NCBI GenBank assembly: GCA_030683105.1
Contig: JAUXMZ010000024.1
Coordinates: 35,543 to 99,542, forward strand
From: Burkholderiales bacterium
Lineage (GTDB): Bacteria > Pseudomonadota > Gammaproteobacteria > Burkholderiales > SG8-41
DNA: 64,000 nt
Direction of reading: 5' to 3'
In this document: positions 18,529 to 27,688 of the stretch, in pieces
Layout of the letters: each line of letters begins with the position of its first letter
How positions within the stretch are numbered: the stretch's first letter is position 1
The notes under the pieces: model-generated
What the model was told of the DNA's origin: nothing
What the model saw: only the letters and a program-made list of their open reading frames with translations
Database searches by the model: none
Position numbers and translations under genes: made by a program

Positions 18529-19484
18529 GCCGGCACTCCCGCGCGATCACCGGCATTCCCCGAATTGCGTTCCGCGATCCTCATGACGGCGCTGCGCGAA
18601 CGCGGGTTGGCGGCGACTTCGGTATAGTCCGGGCGCCGCGCACGGCCAACGAGCGTGAGCAGCGGCGGCGCGATATCTTTCGCCTTGACCGGCAACCGGG
18701 GGGGCAGATGATCGGCTCGTGCGTGGTCACGCATGAAACGCTTGACGATACGGTCTTCGAGCGAATGAAAGCTGATCACCACCAAGCGTCCCCCGGGCGC
18801 CAGCAACTCGACACATTGGGGCAGGACTAACGACAACTCCTCAAGCTCCTGATTGATGTGAATCCGTAAAGCCTGAAACGTGCGCGTCGCCGGATCCTGG
18901 CGTGGTTCGCGCGTGGGAACGGCTTCTGCCACGAGCGCGGCAAGTTCTCGTGTGGTGCCAAGAGGTCCCCGCGCTCGAGCCGCAGCAATCGCTGCTGCAA
19001 TCTGTTTAGCAAACCGTTCTTCGCCATAATTTTTTATAACCCCCCTGATTTCCGACTCGTCTGCCTGCGCCAGCCATTGCGCGGCCGTAAGGCCGCGGCT
19101 GGTATCCATGCGCATGTCGAGCGGCGCATCAAATCGAAAACTGAAGCCTCGCCCGGCATGGTCGAACTGCGGGGATGACACGCCGAGATCGAGCAGGATG
19201 CCGTCCACGCACTCCACTCCGGCGTGAAGCGCGATATCCCGCAACCGACCGAAAGCGCCATGCACGATCGAGAAGCGCACATCTTTTATTTCTCCTCCTG
19301 CTGCCACCGCATCCGGATCCCGATCGATTGCGATCAGGCGCCCGGTCTGTCCCAGCTGATCCAGAATCCGCCTGCTGTGCCCACCGCGGCCAAACGTGCA
19401 ATCCACATAAATTCCGTTCGCACGCACATTCAACCCGTCAACCGCCTGCTCCAACATGACCGGGGCGTGTGAGCCTGGGCTCAC
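18525..19484 (-). CDS. rsmH: 16S rRNA (cytosine-1402-N4)-methyltransferase RsmH
   Basis: RsmH methylates N4 of C1402 of 16S rRNA. RsmI, encoded at 22362-23243, adds the 2'-O-methyl group to the same nucleotide. The 319-residue product starts with [13 protein letters not shown] and has the SAM-binding [13 protein letters not shown], the [10 protein letters not shown] motif and the C-terminal [15 protein letters not shown] region, all typical. The start overlaps the mraZ stop as ATGA. The other half of the m4Cm1402 system is therefore only about 3 kb away. Confidence 0.97.
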   Translation of the reverse strand: MSPGSHAPVMLEQAVDGLNVRANGIYVDCTFGRGGHSRRILDQLGQTGRLIAIDRDPDAVAAGGEIKDVRFSIVHGAFGRLRDIALHAGVECVDGILLDLGVSSPQFDHAGRGFSFRFDAPLDMRMDTSRGLTAAQWLAQADESEIRGVIKNYGEERFAKQIAAAIAAARARGPLGTTRELAALVAEAVPTREPRQDPATRTFQALRIHINQELEELSLVLPQCVELLAPGGRLVVISFHSLEDRIVKRFMRDHARADHLPPRLPVKAKDIAPPLLTLVGRARRPDYTEVAANPRSRSAVMRIAERNSGNAGDRAGVPA

Positions 19485-19927
19485 AAGGAGAAACCCTCCA
19501 GTTCGGGCGGCAACCCGCCCGCGCCAAGCCCCCCGGCCTGTTCAATCAACTGCTCCCAACGCTCCTGGTTCCATAACTCAAACTTCTTGCCCTGCCCGAC
19601 CAGCACCACGTTTTTTTCGAGCTGCGCGAACGCGCGTAGCGCGGGTGAAATCAGAATGCGCCCGGCGCCGTCGATGTCCACATCGACAGCGAAACCGATC
19701 AGCCGGCGCTGCAACTCGCGCACGCGCGGATCGAGATTCGACAGGCTTTCAAGTTTTTGCTGGATGAGCTCCCAGTCCGGGAGCGGATAGACGAGCAGGC
19801 AATGGTCGGCATCTGCCGTGATGACCAGATGGCCGCCGCAACGCTCGAGCAGCGTATCGCGGTGCCGCGAGGGCACTGCGAGTCTGCCTTTACTGTCCAG
19901 ATTGAGCTGCGCGATACCGCGAAACAC
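19481..19927 (-). CDS. mraZ: transcriptional regulator MraZ
   Basis: MraZ is the AbrB-like ring-forming repressor of its own dcw operon. I place the start at the GTG at 19927, giving [19 protein letters not shown], which aligns with the usual MFRG N-terminus and follows a G-rich ribosome-binding stretch. This yields 148 residues, close to the family's about 150. An upstream ATG at 19984 would add 19 residues and would place the MraZ boxes against the coding region. The second SpoVT/AbrB repeat is seen near [20 protein letters not shown]. Confidence 0.93.
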   Translation of the reverse strand: MFRGIAQLNLDSKGRLAVPSRHRDTLLERCGGHLVITADADHCLLVYPLPDWELIQQKLESLSNLDPRVRELQRRLIGFAVDVDIDGAGRILISPALRAFAQLEKNVVLVGQGKKFELWNQERWEQLIEQAGGLGAGGLPPELEGFSL

Positions 19928-19975
19928 AAACCCCCCATATGCGGCAAATGGCGCTTTCCGTTGGAAAGCAGCTCC

Positions 19976-20005
19976 TTTTCCCACTTTCTACCACTTATCC
20001 CCACT
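19976..20005 (-). promoter_or_regulatory. MraZ operator: three 10-bp-spaced TGGNN boxes
   Basis: On the minus strand three consecutive decamers read AGTGGGGATA, AGTGGTAGAA and AGTGGGAAAA. This is the known MraZ operator pattern, TGGGN direct repeats with 5-bp spacers, between the -10 and the start codon. Box 2 has TGGTA in place of TGGGA. It predicts autorepression of the whole division cluster. Confidence 0.88.
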
Positions 20006-20031
20006 ATATTTAAAAACAACTAGTGGGTCAA
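20003..20031 (-). promoter_or_regulatory. mraZ (Pmra) sigma70-type promoter
   Basis: On the minus strand TTGACC (20026-20031) and TATAGT (20003-20008) are separated by exactly 17 bp. The -10 overlaps the first MraZ box, so bound MraZ would block RNA polymerase. This is the only strong promoter I see for the cluster. Confidence 0.85.
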
Positions 20032-20243
20032 GGGGAGGATTTACGTTTTCTGTTTCTGTGACAAAGACTTATGTCATATATCTCAGGCCAGTTTTGAGCT
20101 TTTTCCTAAATCACATTTAGGCTGTAAAAACATAATGATAAAGTTTGTACTAAAAGTAAAACTTTAAATATATTTACGCTTAATAATCAGGAAATTAGAG
20201 CAAGCATAGAGATGTTGCAGAACAGCAACACCTGAAAATCGAA
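20032..20243. other. AT-rich intergenic region between Pmra and rnpB
   Basis: This 212-bp stretch is markedly AT-rich compared with its neighbours. I see no ORF. A small hairpin (GTGTTGC/GCAACAT) lies at about 20212-20232, just after the 3' end of rnpB, and might be its terminator, although there is no clear T-run. Confidence 0.5.
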
Positions 20244-20568
20244 AATGAAGCTGGCCGATAAGCCGGGTTCTGTCGTGGACAGCCATTCCTCTAGGCCTTG
20301 GATTACTCCAAGGCTCAAGCCACCTACCCGCAAGCTCGACGGGCCGCGTCATCGCTTGCCTATTTGGTGTTGCTCCGGGTGGAGGTTGCCGCGTTTCACC
20401 CTTGATGTTTGCACACCAAGACTCGTCTCTGTGGCCCTGTTCCTCGCCTTCGCCGCAGACTTGCGTCTGCGGTTTATAACGGACGGCCGTTAACCGTCAC
20501 CCTGCCCTGTGGAGCCCGGACTTTCCTCTGCGCACCCTAAGGTGTTCAGCGGCTGTCTGGCCAGCTTC
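20244..20568 (-). ncRNA. rnpB: RNase P RNA (M1 RNA)
   Basis: RnpB is the catalytic RNA that removes 5' leaders from tRNA precursors. On the minus strand the RNA begins GAAGCTGGCCAGACAGCCGC, contains the conserved GAGGAAAGTCCGGGCTCCA core near 20505-20525 and CAGGGTGACGG, and ends with AGAACCCGGCTTATCGGCC, which pairs with the 5' end. The length is about 325 nt and the ends are approximate. TTAAAC at 20576-20581, seven bases upstream, is a plausible -10. ORFs overlapping it are coincidental. rnpB beside mraZ is a common arrangement. Confidence 0.95.
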
Positions 20569-20626
20569 ACGGTCAGTTTAACACCGGTTGTCGCCAGGAA
20601 ACCGATCTGGCGGGCGCGACCCGCGC

Positions 20627-21202
20627 TTATTCGTCCCGGGCCTGAAGTTTTCTGACCGCCGCGTGTATTCTGCGCAATCCCGGGTCGCGCACTCCCAGTT
20701 CCTCAAGATGGCTCAGCGTATTGATCAGATAATCGATATTGGCGCCGCGTGCGCCTACACCGCGCGAGATCATCGCTGCAATTTCCTCCTGTGCCAGGCC
20801 TCCCGCATAGGCGGGATGCGCAGGGTCAGCCACGAAAGTCAGCGCCTGGGCCCGTTCGCTGGCAAGTTCAACACGCACCAGGCGCGGACGATACGTGCGG
20901 CGCGACATCTCGCGGGTCCACAGGCCGTTGAGCACGTGTTTGATCTTTTGCTTTGCGACCAGGTACGCGATGCCGCGGCACGCGCCCCCGCGGTTTAACC
21001 CCAGCACCAGTCCGGGTTGCTCGGGCGTGCCACGATACCGGTCGGAATAGATGCAGAAGGTTCGGTGATAGCCGCGCAACAGAGCGGAACCTGAGCGGAT
21101 GTAGGGAAATCCTGGATTCCACATCAGCGATCCGTAACCGAAAATCCACAGATCGCCGCGTGGCAACTCCAGCTCGAACTCGTGTCGCGTCGAATGGCTC
21201 AA
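20627..21202 (-). CDS. glutathione-specific gamma-glutamylcyclotransferase (ChaC-like)
   Basis: This 191-residue protein has the ChaC fold's start, GDLWIFGYGSLMWNPGF, which binds the gamma-glutamyl moiety, followed by LLRGYHRTFCIYSDRYRGTPEQPG and VLGLNRGGACRGIAYLV. A Glu in the central AYLVAKQKI-to-ARLVRVELASE region would be the catalytic acid; I could not assign it exactly. ChaC enzymes cleave glutathione to 5-oxoproline and Cys-Gly in the cytoplasm. It lies 73 bp after pyrC and just before rnpB. Confidence 0.9.
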   Translation of the reverse strand: MSHSTRHEFELELPRGDLWIFGYGSLMWNPGFPYIRSGSALLRGYHRTFCIYSDRYRGTPEQPGLVLGLNRGGACRGIAYLVAKQKIKHVLNGLWTREMSRRTYRPRLVRVELASERAQALTFVADPAHPAYAGGLAQEEIAAMISRGVGARGANIDYLINTLSHLEELGVRDPGLRRIHAAVRKLQARDE

Positions 21203-21275
21203 TTTGCCGTTAAGGTGGGTTCAATTTCCGGAATAATAGTTGCGTTAAGGCAAAGTTGACGCGGACGTCTGTCGG

Positions 21276-22307
21276 TCACTCGATCTTCCAGGCCACATGG
21301 CCAGAAGCGCGAAACGGCACCAGCGAATCGCGTGCGTAGGGCAGCTTGTCCGGCACCGGCCACGATTCCCTGACCAGCGTGATCCGGTCCTGGTTGCGCG
21401 GCAGGCCATAAAAGTCAGCGCCATAATGGCTGGCGAACCCCTCCAGCCGATCGAGTGCGCCGGCCTGATCAAACGCTTCAGCATACAGCTCGATGCCGGC
21501 ATGCGCGGTATAAATGCCCGCGCAGCCGCAACCGGTCTCCTTGGTGTGCTGCGCGTGGGGCGCGCTGTCCGTGCCGAGGAAAAATTTGGGACTGCCGCTT
21601 ATCGCGGCTGCCGTCAACGCCTGACGGTGCTGTTCGCGTTTGAGCACCGGCAGGCAATAATGATGCGGCCGGATCCCGCCCGCGAACAACGCATTGCGGT
21701 TCAGCAGCAGGTGGTGCGCGGTGATCGTCGCTGCAACCCGCAACGGCGCTGCGCTCACGAAATCCACCGCTTCGCGCGTCGTGATGTGCTCGGCCACCAC
21801 TCGCAGCCGGGAATAGCGCTCGATCAGCGGCGCCAGTACCCGCTCGAGAAAAACCCGCTCGCGGTCGTATATGTCCACGGCCGGATCGGTGACTTCACCG
21901 TGCACCAGCAGCGGCATTGCGCACGCTTCCATGGCCTCGAGCACGCCGCGGCATTTCCCGAGGTCAGTCACGCCCAAATCCGAATTGGTGGTGGCGCCCG
22001 CCGGATAGTACTTGATCGCGTACACCGCGCCGCTTTGCCTGGCCTTGATGATTTCCGCTGGCTGGGTGTTGTCCGTCAGATACAGCGTCATCAGCGGCTC
22101 GAAGCTGCTGTCCGGAGGCAGCGCGGCGCGGATGCGATCGCGATATTGCAACGCTAGCGCAGTCGTGGTCACCGGCGGCTTCAGATTGGGCATAACGATC
22201 GCGCGCGCAAACCGCCGCGCCGTGTCCGGCAGCACCGCCTGCATGTAGCCCTCATCACGCAGGTGCAGGTGCCAGTCGTCGGGACGGATAATAGTGATCT
22301 TGTTCAT
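21276..22307 (-). CDS. pyrC: dihydroorotase PyrC
   Basis: PyrC is the zinc enzyme that cyclises carbamoyl-aspartate to dihydroorotate in pyrimidine synthesis. The DWHLHLRD metal-binding motif is near residue 12, the carboxylated Lys lies in [13 protein letters not shown], the zinc His residues in LLVHGEVTD and AEHITT, and the catalytic Asp in LGTDSAPH. The 343 residues fit class II PyrC. It lies 54 bp after rsmI on the same strand. Confidence 0.96.
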   Translation of the reverse strand: MNKITIIRPDDWHLHLRDEGYMQAVLPDTARRFARAIVMPNLKPPVTTTALALQYRDRIRAALPPDSSFEPLMTLYLTDNTQPAEIIKARQSGAVYAIKYYPAGATTNSDLGVTDLGKCRGVLEAMEACAMPLLVHGEVTDPAVDIYDRERVFLERVLAPLIERYSRLRVVAEHITTREAVDFVSAAPLRVAATITAHHLLLNRNALFAGGIRPHHYCLPVLKREQHRQALTAAAISGSPKFFLGTDSAPHAQHTKETGCGCAGIYTAHAGIELYAEAFDQAGALDRLEGFASHYGADFYGLPRNQDRITLVRESWPVPDKLPYARDSLVPFRASGHVAWKIE

Positions 22308-22351
22308 GTCTATTAGAGTAAATGGTAAACGGATTTAAGTGTGATTTGTCT

Positions 22352-22379
22352 TACTCACCGCTCACGGCTCACCTTTGAG
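22352..22379. repeat. heptamer array at the rsmI 3' end
   Basis: TTACTCA, CCGCTCA, CGGCTCA and CCTTTGA (about 22352-22379) are degenerate 7-bp units. On the minus strand they encode the last RsmI codons and its TGA stop (22362-22364). Confidence 0.65.
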
Positions 22380-23243
22380 CTTGAGCGCCAGCTCATAAAG
22401 CTCATTGCGCTTGCCGCCGGTAATTTTTGTCGCGAGCGCAACCGCCTGCCTGAGCGGCAACTCGGACAGCAATGCCTCCAGCACATGCTGGGACTGGGCG
22501 CGGTCTTCTCCGGAGGGCATCGCAGGCTGTCCCTCGACTATCAGCACAAATTCGCCTTTGCGGCGATTGGCGTCTGCCTCGGTCCAGGCCACGGCCTCGC
22601 CCAGCGCGCACGCGTGGATGCTCTCGAACAACTTGGTGAGTTCGCGCGCAATCACTATCCGGCGCGCATCCCCGAAAGCGGCGCGCAGATCCGCAATGCT
22701 GTCGACGACCCGGTGCGGCGCCTCGTAAAAAACCAGCGCATACGGCAGATCCACCAGCGCCGCAAGCTCACGCCTGCGCTCTGCGCCACGCGCCGGCAGG
22801 AAGCCATAAAACAAATAATGCTGCGCGCTGAGCCCGGCCGCCGATAACGCGGTGATGGCGGCATTGGCGCCCGGGACCGGCACGACCCGGTAGCCCTGGC
22901 TGAGGGCCGCGGCAACCACCAGCGCGCCGGGATCGGAAATCGCCGGCGTTCCGGCGTCGCTGACCAGCGCCACAGACCGGCCCGCGGCAAGGTGCTCCAG
23001 CAGCTGCGGCGCCATGCGCTTCTCGTTATGCTCGTGCAGCGCAATCATCCGGTTGGTGATCCCATAGTGGTTGAGCAGCCTGGCGGTGATGCGCGTATCC
23101 TCCGCCGCCACCGCATCGACGCTTTTGAGCACGTCGAGCGCACGTAAACTCACGTCGCCTAAATTACCAATCGGGGTTGCAACTACATATAATGTCGGCT
23201 TTGAACCTTCCCCGCTTTCATGATGCGCTGCCGCGTTACTCAT
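22362..23243 (-). CDS. rsmI: 16S rRNA (cytidine-1402-2'-O)-methyltransferase RsmI
   Basis: RsmI adds the 2'-O-methyl group to C1402 of 16S rRNA. It is a tetrapyrrole-methylase-fold SAM enzyme with the hallmark TLYVVATPIGNLGDVSLRA (from residue 17), AEDTRITARLL, VSDAGTPAISDPG and VPVPGANAAITALSAAGL. It has 293 residues. The ATG at 23243 lies 24 bp inside the start of the divergent lpoA gene, so the two 5' ends overlap. Confidence 0.96.
   Translation of the reverse strand: MSNAAAHHESGEGSKPTLYVVATPIGNLGDVSLRALDVLKSVDAVAAEDTRITARLLNHYGITNRMIALHEHNEKRMAPQLLEHLAAGRSVALVSDAGTPAISDPGALVVAAALSQGYRVVPVPGANAAITALSAAGLSAQHYLFYGFLPARGAERRRELAALVDLPYALVFYEAPHRVVDSIADLRAAFGDARRIVIARELTKLFESIHACALGEAVAWTEADANRRKGEFVLIVEGQPAMPSGEDRAQSQHVLEALLSELPLRQAVALATKITGGKRNELYELALKLKGEP
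23164..23193 (+). promoter_or_regulatory. promoter of the lpoA operon inside rsmI
   Basis: TTACCA (23164-23169), an 18-bp spacer and a perfect TATAAT (23188-23193) lie on the plus strand. Initiation near 23200 would leave a leader of about 20 nt before the lpoA ATG at 23220. The whole promoter is within the opening codons of the oppositely oriented rsmI. Confidence 0.7.
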
Positions 23244-24368
23244 CGCTGGTTCTTCGTATGGCTGATGACCGCAATACTATACGGTGGCGCCACAGCCTTT
23301 GCCAGCAAGGCGGCGTTCGGCGCGCAGCCGCTACCCGGCGGAAAACCTGCTGCCAGCACGTCTTTAGCCACTAAAGATCCCGGCGCGGGAACCTCAGTTC
23401 CCCACATCGGCCTGCTGCTGCCCGTCGGCCAGCCACCGTTCGCGAGGCCCGCCGAGGCGGTCAGAGACGGTTTCATGGCGGCCGCCAAGGCGCAGGGCGG
23501 ATCGCCGCTGCCCATCCGCATCCACGCCATATCCGAAGAGGACGGCCCGAGTCTCATCGACGGCTATCGCCGTGCGCTGGACGCCGGCGCGCGCATGGTG
23601 GTCGGGCCGCTGACGCGCAGCGGCGTTACCGCTCTTGCGGCCAGCGACGGGATCACCGTGCCAACACTCGCGCTCAGCGCACCCGACGGCGGCGGCCCCC
23701 TGCCGCAGAATCTTTTCATCCTGAGTCTTCAAATCGAAGCTGAAGCGCGCCAGGTCGCACAGCTTGCGTTCCGGGAAGGCCGTCTCAACGCCTACACCAT
23801 CACCGGCGATACGCCGCTGCAGCGGCGCATGCACCAGGCGTTTGTGGACGAGTTCTCGCGGCTAGGCGGCAAGCACATTGCCGAATTCGCCGCCACCCCT
23901 GACCAGGATGGCCTCAATCGCCTCAAACAGGCGGCCGCACTTGGCGTCGCCGATATGGCGTTTCTGGCGCTGGATTTCCAGCGCGCGCGCCAGGTGCGCC
24001 CGTATCTCGATCCGCTCGCGCTTTATGCCACCTCGCAGGTCTATCGTGTCAATGCCGGCCCGCTTGCCGGTTTCGATCTTGCCAACATCCGGTTACTTGA
24101 AATGCCGTGGCTGCTGCAGCCCGACCATCCCGCGGTGATGATTTATCCGCGCAAGGACTTTGGCGGCGCCATCGACCTCGATCGCCTATATGCGCTCGGT
24201 ATCGACGCTTTCCGTATCGCTCAGGAACTGCTCAATGGCCGCACCGAGCTGATGCTGGACGGAGTAACAGGACACATCACCACCGGCCGCGACCGCCATT
24301 TCGTGCGCGAACTCTTGGGCGCGAGGTTCAGCGACGGCCGGCTGATCCCGGATAGCGCCAAACCATGA
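23220..24368 (+). CDS. penicillin-binding protein activator (LpoA C-terminal-domain type)
   Basis: The product resembles the periplasmic-binding-protein-like C-terminal domain of LpoA, the outer-membrane activator of PBP1A. Segments HIGLLLPVGQPPFARPAEAV and ARMVVGPLTRSGV are typical. At 382 residues it lacks the N-terminal TPR domain of the E. coli protein (about 680 residues). A signal peptide is visible at residues 1-35 (WFFVWLMTAILYGGATAFA), but there is no lipobox Cys, so lipid anchoring is doubtful. A second ATG lies at 23223. It is the first gene of a four-gene operon with yraN, a SIS protein and a BON lipoprotein. Confidence 0.85.
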   Translation: MMRCRVTHRWFFVWLMTAILYGGATAFASKAAFGAQPLPGGKPAASTSLATKDPGAGTSVPHIGLLLPVGQPPFARPAEAVRDGFMAAAKAQGGSPLPIRIHAISEEDGPSLIDGYRRALDAGARMVVGPLTRSGVTALAASDGITVPTLALSAPDGGGPLPQNLFILSLQIEAEARQVAQLAFREGRLNAYTITGDTPLQRRMHQAFVDEFSRLGGKHIAEFAATPDQDGLNRLKQAAALGVADMAFLALDFQRARQVRPYLDPLALYATSQVYRVNAGPLAGFDLANIRLLEMPWLLQPDHPAVMIYPRKDFGGAIDLDRLYALGIDAFRIAQELLNGRTELMLDGVTGHITTGRDRHFVRELLGARFSDGRLIPDSAKP

Positions 24369-24700
24369 AAGGTGAAGCGGCGGAGCAGTTCGCCGCGGAA
24401 TTCCTGCAGCGCCAGGGAATGAAAATCACCGCCCGCAATTATCGCTGCCGTTTCGGCGAGATCGATCTCATCGCACAGGACGGCAAGACCCTGGTATTCA
24501 TCGAAGTGAAAAGCCGCCGTACCGAGGATTTTGGCGGCGCCGCGGCCAGCATCACGCGGGACAAACGCGACAAACTCCTGCGCGCGGCGCGTCATTATCT
24601 GGCCCGGCTCGGCAACGCGCCGCCGTGCCGCTTCGATGCCGTCCTGATCCGCGGCGAACCGCCGCAGATCGAATGGCTCAGGAACGCGTTTGGAGAATAA
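24365..24700 (+). CDS. YraN family endonuclease-like protein (UPF0102)
   Basis: The 111 residues carry the PD-(D/E)XK-like core of YraN: GEIDLIAQDGKTLVFIEVKSR, with Asp, Glu and Lys in the expected order, preceded by AEQFAAEFLQRQGMKI. The biochemical role is unproven; a Holliday-junction-resolvase-like fold has been proposed for this family. The ATG overlaps the lpoA stop by 4 bp. Confidence 0.92.
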   Translation: MKGEAAEQFAAEFLQRQGMKITARNYRCRFGEIDLIAQDGKTLVFIEVKSRRTEDFGGAAASITRDKRDKLLRAARHYLARLGNAPPCRFDAVLIRGEPPQIEWLRNAFGE

Positions 24701-24716
24701 GAGTCTGACTCTGTAG

Positions 24717-25337
<621 letters not shown>

Positions 25338-25901
25338 ATGCGTAATATCCTTGCATTGCTGGTAATGGCCGCCCTGCCGCTGCTCAACGGTTGCGCCGCA
25401 GTCGCGATCGGCGGCGCCGCCACCGGCGTGGTGTTGGTCGATGACCGGCGCACCGTGGGCACCATCACTGAAGACCAGGGCATCGAGTTCAAGGCGTCGA
25501 GCCGTGTCGGCGAGAAGTTCCCCAACGCCCACCTCAACTTCACCAGCTACAACCGCATGTTGCTGATCACGGGTGAAGCGTCCGATGCCGCGGCCAAAAG
25601 CGAAATCGAAAAAATTTCGCGCGCCGTGGAAAACGTTCGCGGCGCCTACAACGAAGTCCAGATCGCCGGCAGCAGTTCGTTTTCGGCGCGCTCCAACGAT
25701 ACCTACCTCACCTCGAAGGTCAAGGCGCGGTTCATCGATGCCCGGAAATTCAACTCGATCCATGTCAAGGTCGTCACCGAAGCAAGCACCGTTTATCTGC
25801 TGGGGCTGGTGACCCGCCAGGAAGCCAATGACGCCACTGAACTGGCGCGCACCACGGGCGGCGTGCAGCGGGTAGTGCGGGTGTTCGAATATCTCGACTG
25901 A
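25338..25901 (+). CDS. BON-domain outer-membrane lipoprotein (DolP/YraP-like)
   Basis: The signal peptide ends in a lipobox LNGC at about residue 18, so it should be lipidated. Two BON repeats follow: about 50-115 (GIEFKASSRVGEKF... NEVQIAG) and 125-187 (YLTSKVKARFIDAR... VVRVFEYLD). DolP homologues sit at the outer membrane and help envelope integrity and septal amidase control. It begins directly after the SIS gene stop. It is convergent with the NTF2-like gene, with 52 bp between. Confidence 0.92.
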   Translation: MRNILALLVMAALPLLNGCAAVAIGGAATGVVLVDDRRTVGTITEDQGIEFKASSRVGEKFPNAHLNFTSYNRMLLITGEASDAAAKSEIEKISRAVENVRGAYNEVQIAGSSSFSARSNDTYLTSKVKARFIDARKFNSIHVKVVTEASTVYLLGLVTRQEANDATELARTTGGVQRVVRVFEYLD

Positions 25902-25953
25902 ACCGGCGCGGGGATCAAGGACCACAGCAGACGCGGCGCCCGACCATCCCTTT

Positions 25954-26388
25954 CTATCCCATGCAGCGTTTGAGGCCGCGCATCAGCCACCCCACCAACG
26001 GTAGTTTCTCGTAGAGTTCTTCCGCGGCATCCCAGTAGTCGCGGTGATAGTTGACCCTGCCCGCGGTATTGAAACCGAGCAGCGAAATGCCGTGTATGCG
26101 CCGCGGCTCGTCCGGGCGCCATGCCCTGATGCGGAACTCGAACTCCCACACCAGCACAACGCCGCTGCCATCATCGGCGATCATGCGCCGGCTCACCTTG
26201 AAGCGCGGCTCATCCAGTTGCCGGTACATGCGCCGGAAAATCTCCTGGATGTCCGCCAGGCCGCTCACTTCGTTGAAGGGATCCTTGAAGTGGCAGTCGA
26301 TGGCGTAGAAGCGCCCCATCTGCTCCACCGACCGGGGTTCCAGGGTTTCGTAAAAGCGCACCAGCGCATCCAGCGCAGCGGCGGTCAT
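25954..26388 (-). CDS. NTF2/SnoaL-like protein, last gene of the photo-operon
   Basis: The 144 residues from the ATG at 26388 (MTAAALDALVRFYETL) have NTF2-like character, with FKDPFNEVSGLADIQEIFRRMY and a late WDAAEELYEKLPLVGWLMRGLK. The start overlaps the SDR stop as ATGA. An upstream ATG at 26424 would lie within SDR. No catalytic residues can be assigned. The operon context implies a role with lipid modification, and binding of a small hydrophobic molecule is a guess. Confidence 0.82.
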   Translation of the reverse strand: MTAAALDALVRFYETLEPRSVEQMGRFYAIDCHFKDPFNEVSGLADIQEIFRRMYRQLDEPRFKVSRRMIADDGSGVVLVWEFEFRIRAWRPDEPRRIHGISLLGFNTAGRVNYHRDYWDAAEELYEKLPLVGWLMRGLKRCMG

Positions 26389-27158
26389 AGGCCGGTCAGC
26401 TTGTGCATGAGATAAAAATACCACCGATAAGGCAGGATGCGCATGACTTTAAGCCAGCGCGTAAAGCGTCGCGGGAAGTGGATTTCAAACTGGCCGCGCT
26501 CCAGTCCCCGCACGATTTCGCGCGCGGCTTCTTCGGCCCCGATGAGCGCGGGCATCCTGAATTCGTTGCGGTCGGTAAGCGGTGTTTTCACGAAGCCGGG
26601 GTTGATCAGGTACACGCCGAGGCCCCTGGGCGCGAGGTCGAAATACAGCGTTTCGGCCAGATTGATGAGCGCCGCCTTGGTCGCGCCATACGCCAGGGCG
26701 GTCGGCAGGCCGCGGTAGCCCGCGACGCTCGACACGATGCCGATGCCGCCGCGCCCCTGCTTGAGCAAGTATGGAATCACGCTCGACAACCCGTCCATCA
26801 CGCCCAGCACATTGACCTCGAACAAGCCGCGCGCCATCCCGGCATCGAGTTCCCATGCGCGCACCGGCCGGTGCGCGCCTGCGACAAACAGCACCAGATC
26901 GATGCCGCCCCACGCAGCCGCGATGCGTTCCAGCGCCGGCGCCGTGGCGCCGGGCTGCGCGAGGTCGAGCGGCAGCACCAGCGACTGGGCGGCATCGAAT
27001 TTTGCCGCAAGCGCTTCGAGTGCGGCGCGGTTGCGTGCAGACAGCGCGAGCCGCGCGCCGCGCCGCAGCAGTGCAATCGCCGTCGCCGCGCCGATGCCGC
27101 TGGATGACCCGATCACCCACACGCGCTGCGCGCGCCAGTCGGCGATGGGCGGATTCAT
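26385..27158 (-). CDS. short-chain dehydrogenase/reductase
   Basis: This classical SDR of 257 residues has the cofactor loop GSSSGIGAATA near 17-27, a GIDLVLFVAGAH segment in place of NNAG, and the catalytic Ser (SSVAGYRG) and YGATK (Tyr-x-x-x-Lys). The C-terminal RRFTRWLKVMRILPYRWYF is hydrophobic and basic and may lie on the membrane. It is coupled by ATGA overlaps to the DUF3833 gene upstream and the NTF2-like gene downstream. The substrate is unknown. Confidence 0.9.
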   Translation of the reverse strand: MNPPIADWRAQRVWVIGSSSGIGAATAIALLRRGARLALSARNRAALEALAAKFDAAQSLVLPLDLAQPGATAPALERIAAAWGGIDLVLFVAGAHRPVRAWELDAGMARGLFEVNVLGVMDGLSSVIPYLLKQGRGGIGIVSSVAGYRGLPTALAYGATKAALINLAETLYFDLAPRGLGVYLINPGFVKTPLTDRNEFRMPALIGAEEAAREIVRGLERGQFEIHFPRRFTRWLKVMRILPYRWYFYLMHKLTGL

Positions 27159-27688
27159 GGCGAGCGCCGCGCGAAACTCAGGGTCAGATCGCCGAGGCGG
27201 AAACCGAACTTGCTCATGACCGAGCGGTTGAGCATGACCTTGTCGTCCATCAGGTACATCCAGTCGTCAAAATCGACATCGTAAACCTTGCCGTCAACGG
27301 GCAGCCGCAACACATAAGTCCAGCGCAGGGCGTTGCCGTAAGCAGTGCCGGTCGCCACCCCGACCACGTCATCGGCGCGGCCCTCGTAGGTGTGCGCATC
27401 GAGTTTGGTTATGGTCCACACGCGGCGGCTGGTGCTGCCGTCGGCGTAGCTGAAATCCTCGTCCAGCGTGCCGGTGTTGCCCTGCCAGCCGGCGTCTATT
27501 TTCACGTAAAAGCGTTTCACGACCTTGCCGCTGCGATCCTGGAACACACCCCAGCCATCGATGGTGCCGTTGAAATACTGCGCCAGGTCGAGCACCGGTT
27601 TTTCATTGCGGTACGCCTCGACCATGGTCGACCCGCATCCGCCCAATCCGATCATGCATGCAATGGAAGCGATAAGCGATTTCTTCAT
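27155..27688 (-). CDS. DUF3833 family lipoprotein
   Basis: From the ATG at 27688 the protein is 177 residues with a signal peptide and lipobox GLGGC at about residue 18. DLAQYFNGTIDGWGVFQDRSG is characteristic of DUF3833 proteins, followed by a beta-rich domain. A longer ORF reaches back to 27916, but those residues overlap the MFS gene and lack the signal peptide. The function is unknown. The family recurs in operons with CFA-synthase-like genes. Confidence 0.88.
   Translation of the reverse strand: MKKSLIASIACMIGLGGCGSTMVEAYRNEKPVLDLAQYFNGTIDGWGVFQDRSGKVVKRFYVKIDAGWQGNTGTLDEDFSYADGSTSRRVWTITKLDAHTYEGRADDVVGVATGTAYGNALRWTYVLRLPVDGKVYDVDFDDWMYLMDDKVMLNRSVMSKFGFRLGDLTLSFARRSP

Noticed and set aside
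20245..20493. ORF within the RNase P RNA
   Set aside because: The conserved RNA core and paired ends explain the sequence; the ORF is on the opposite strand and has no protein family.
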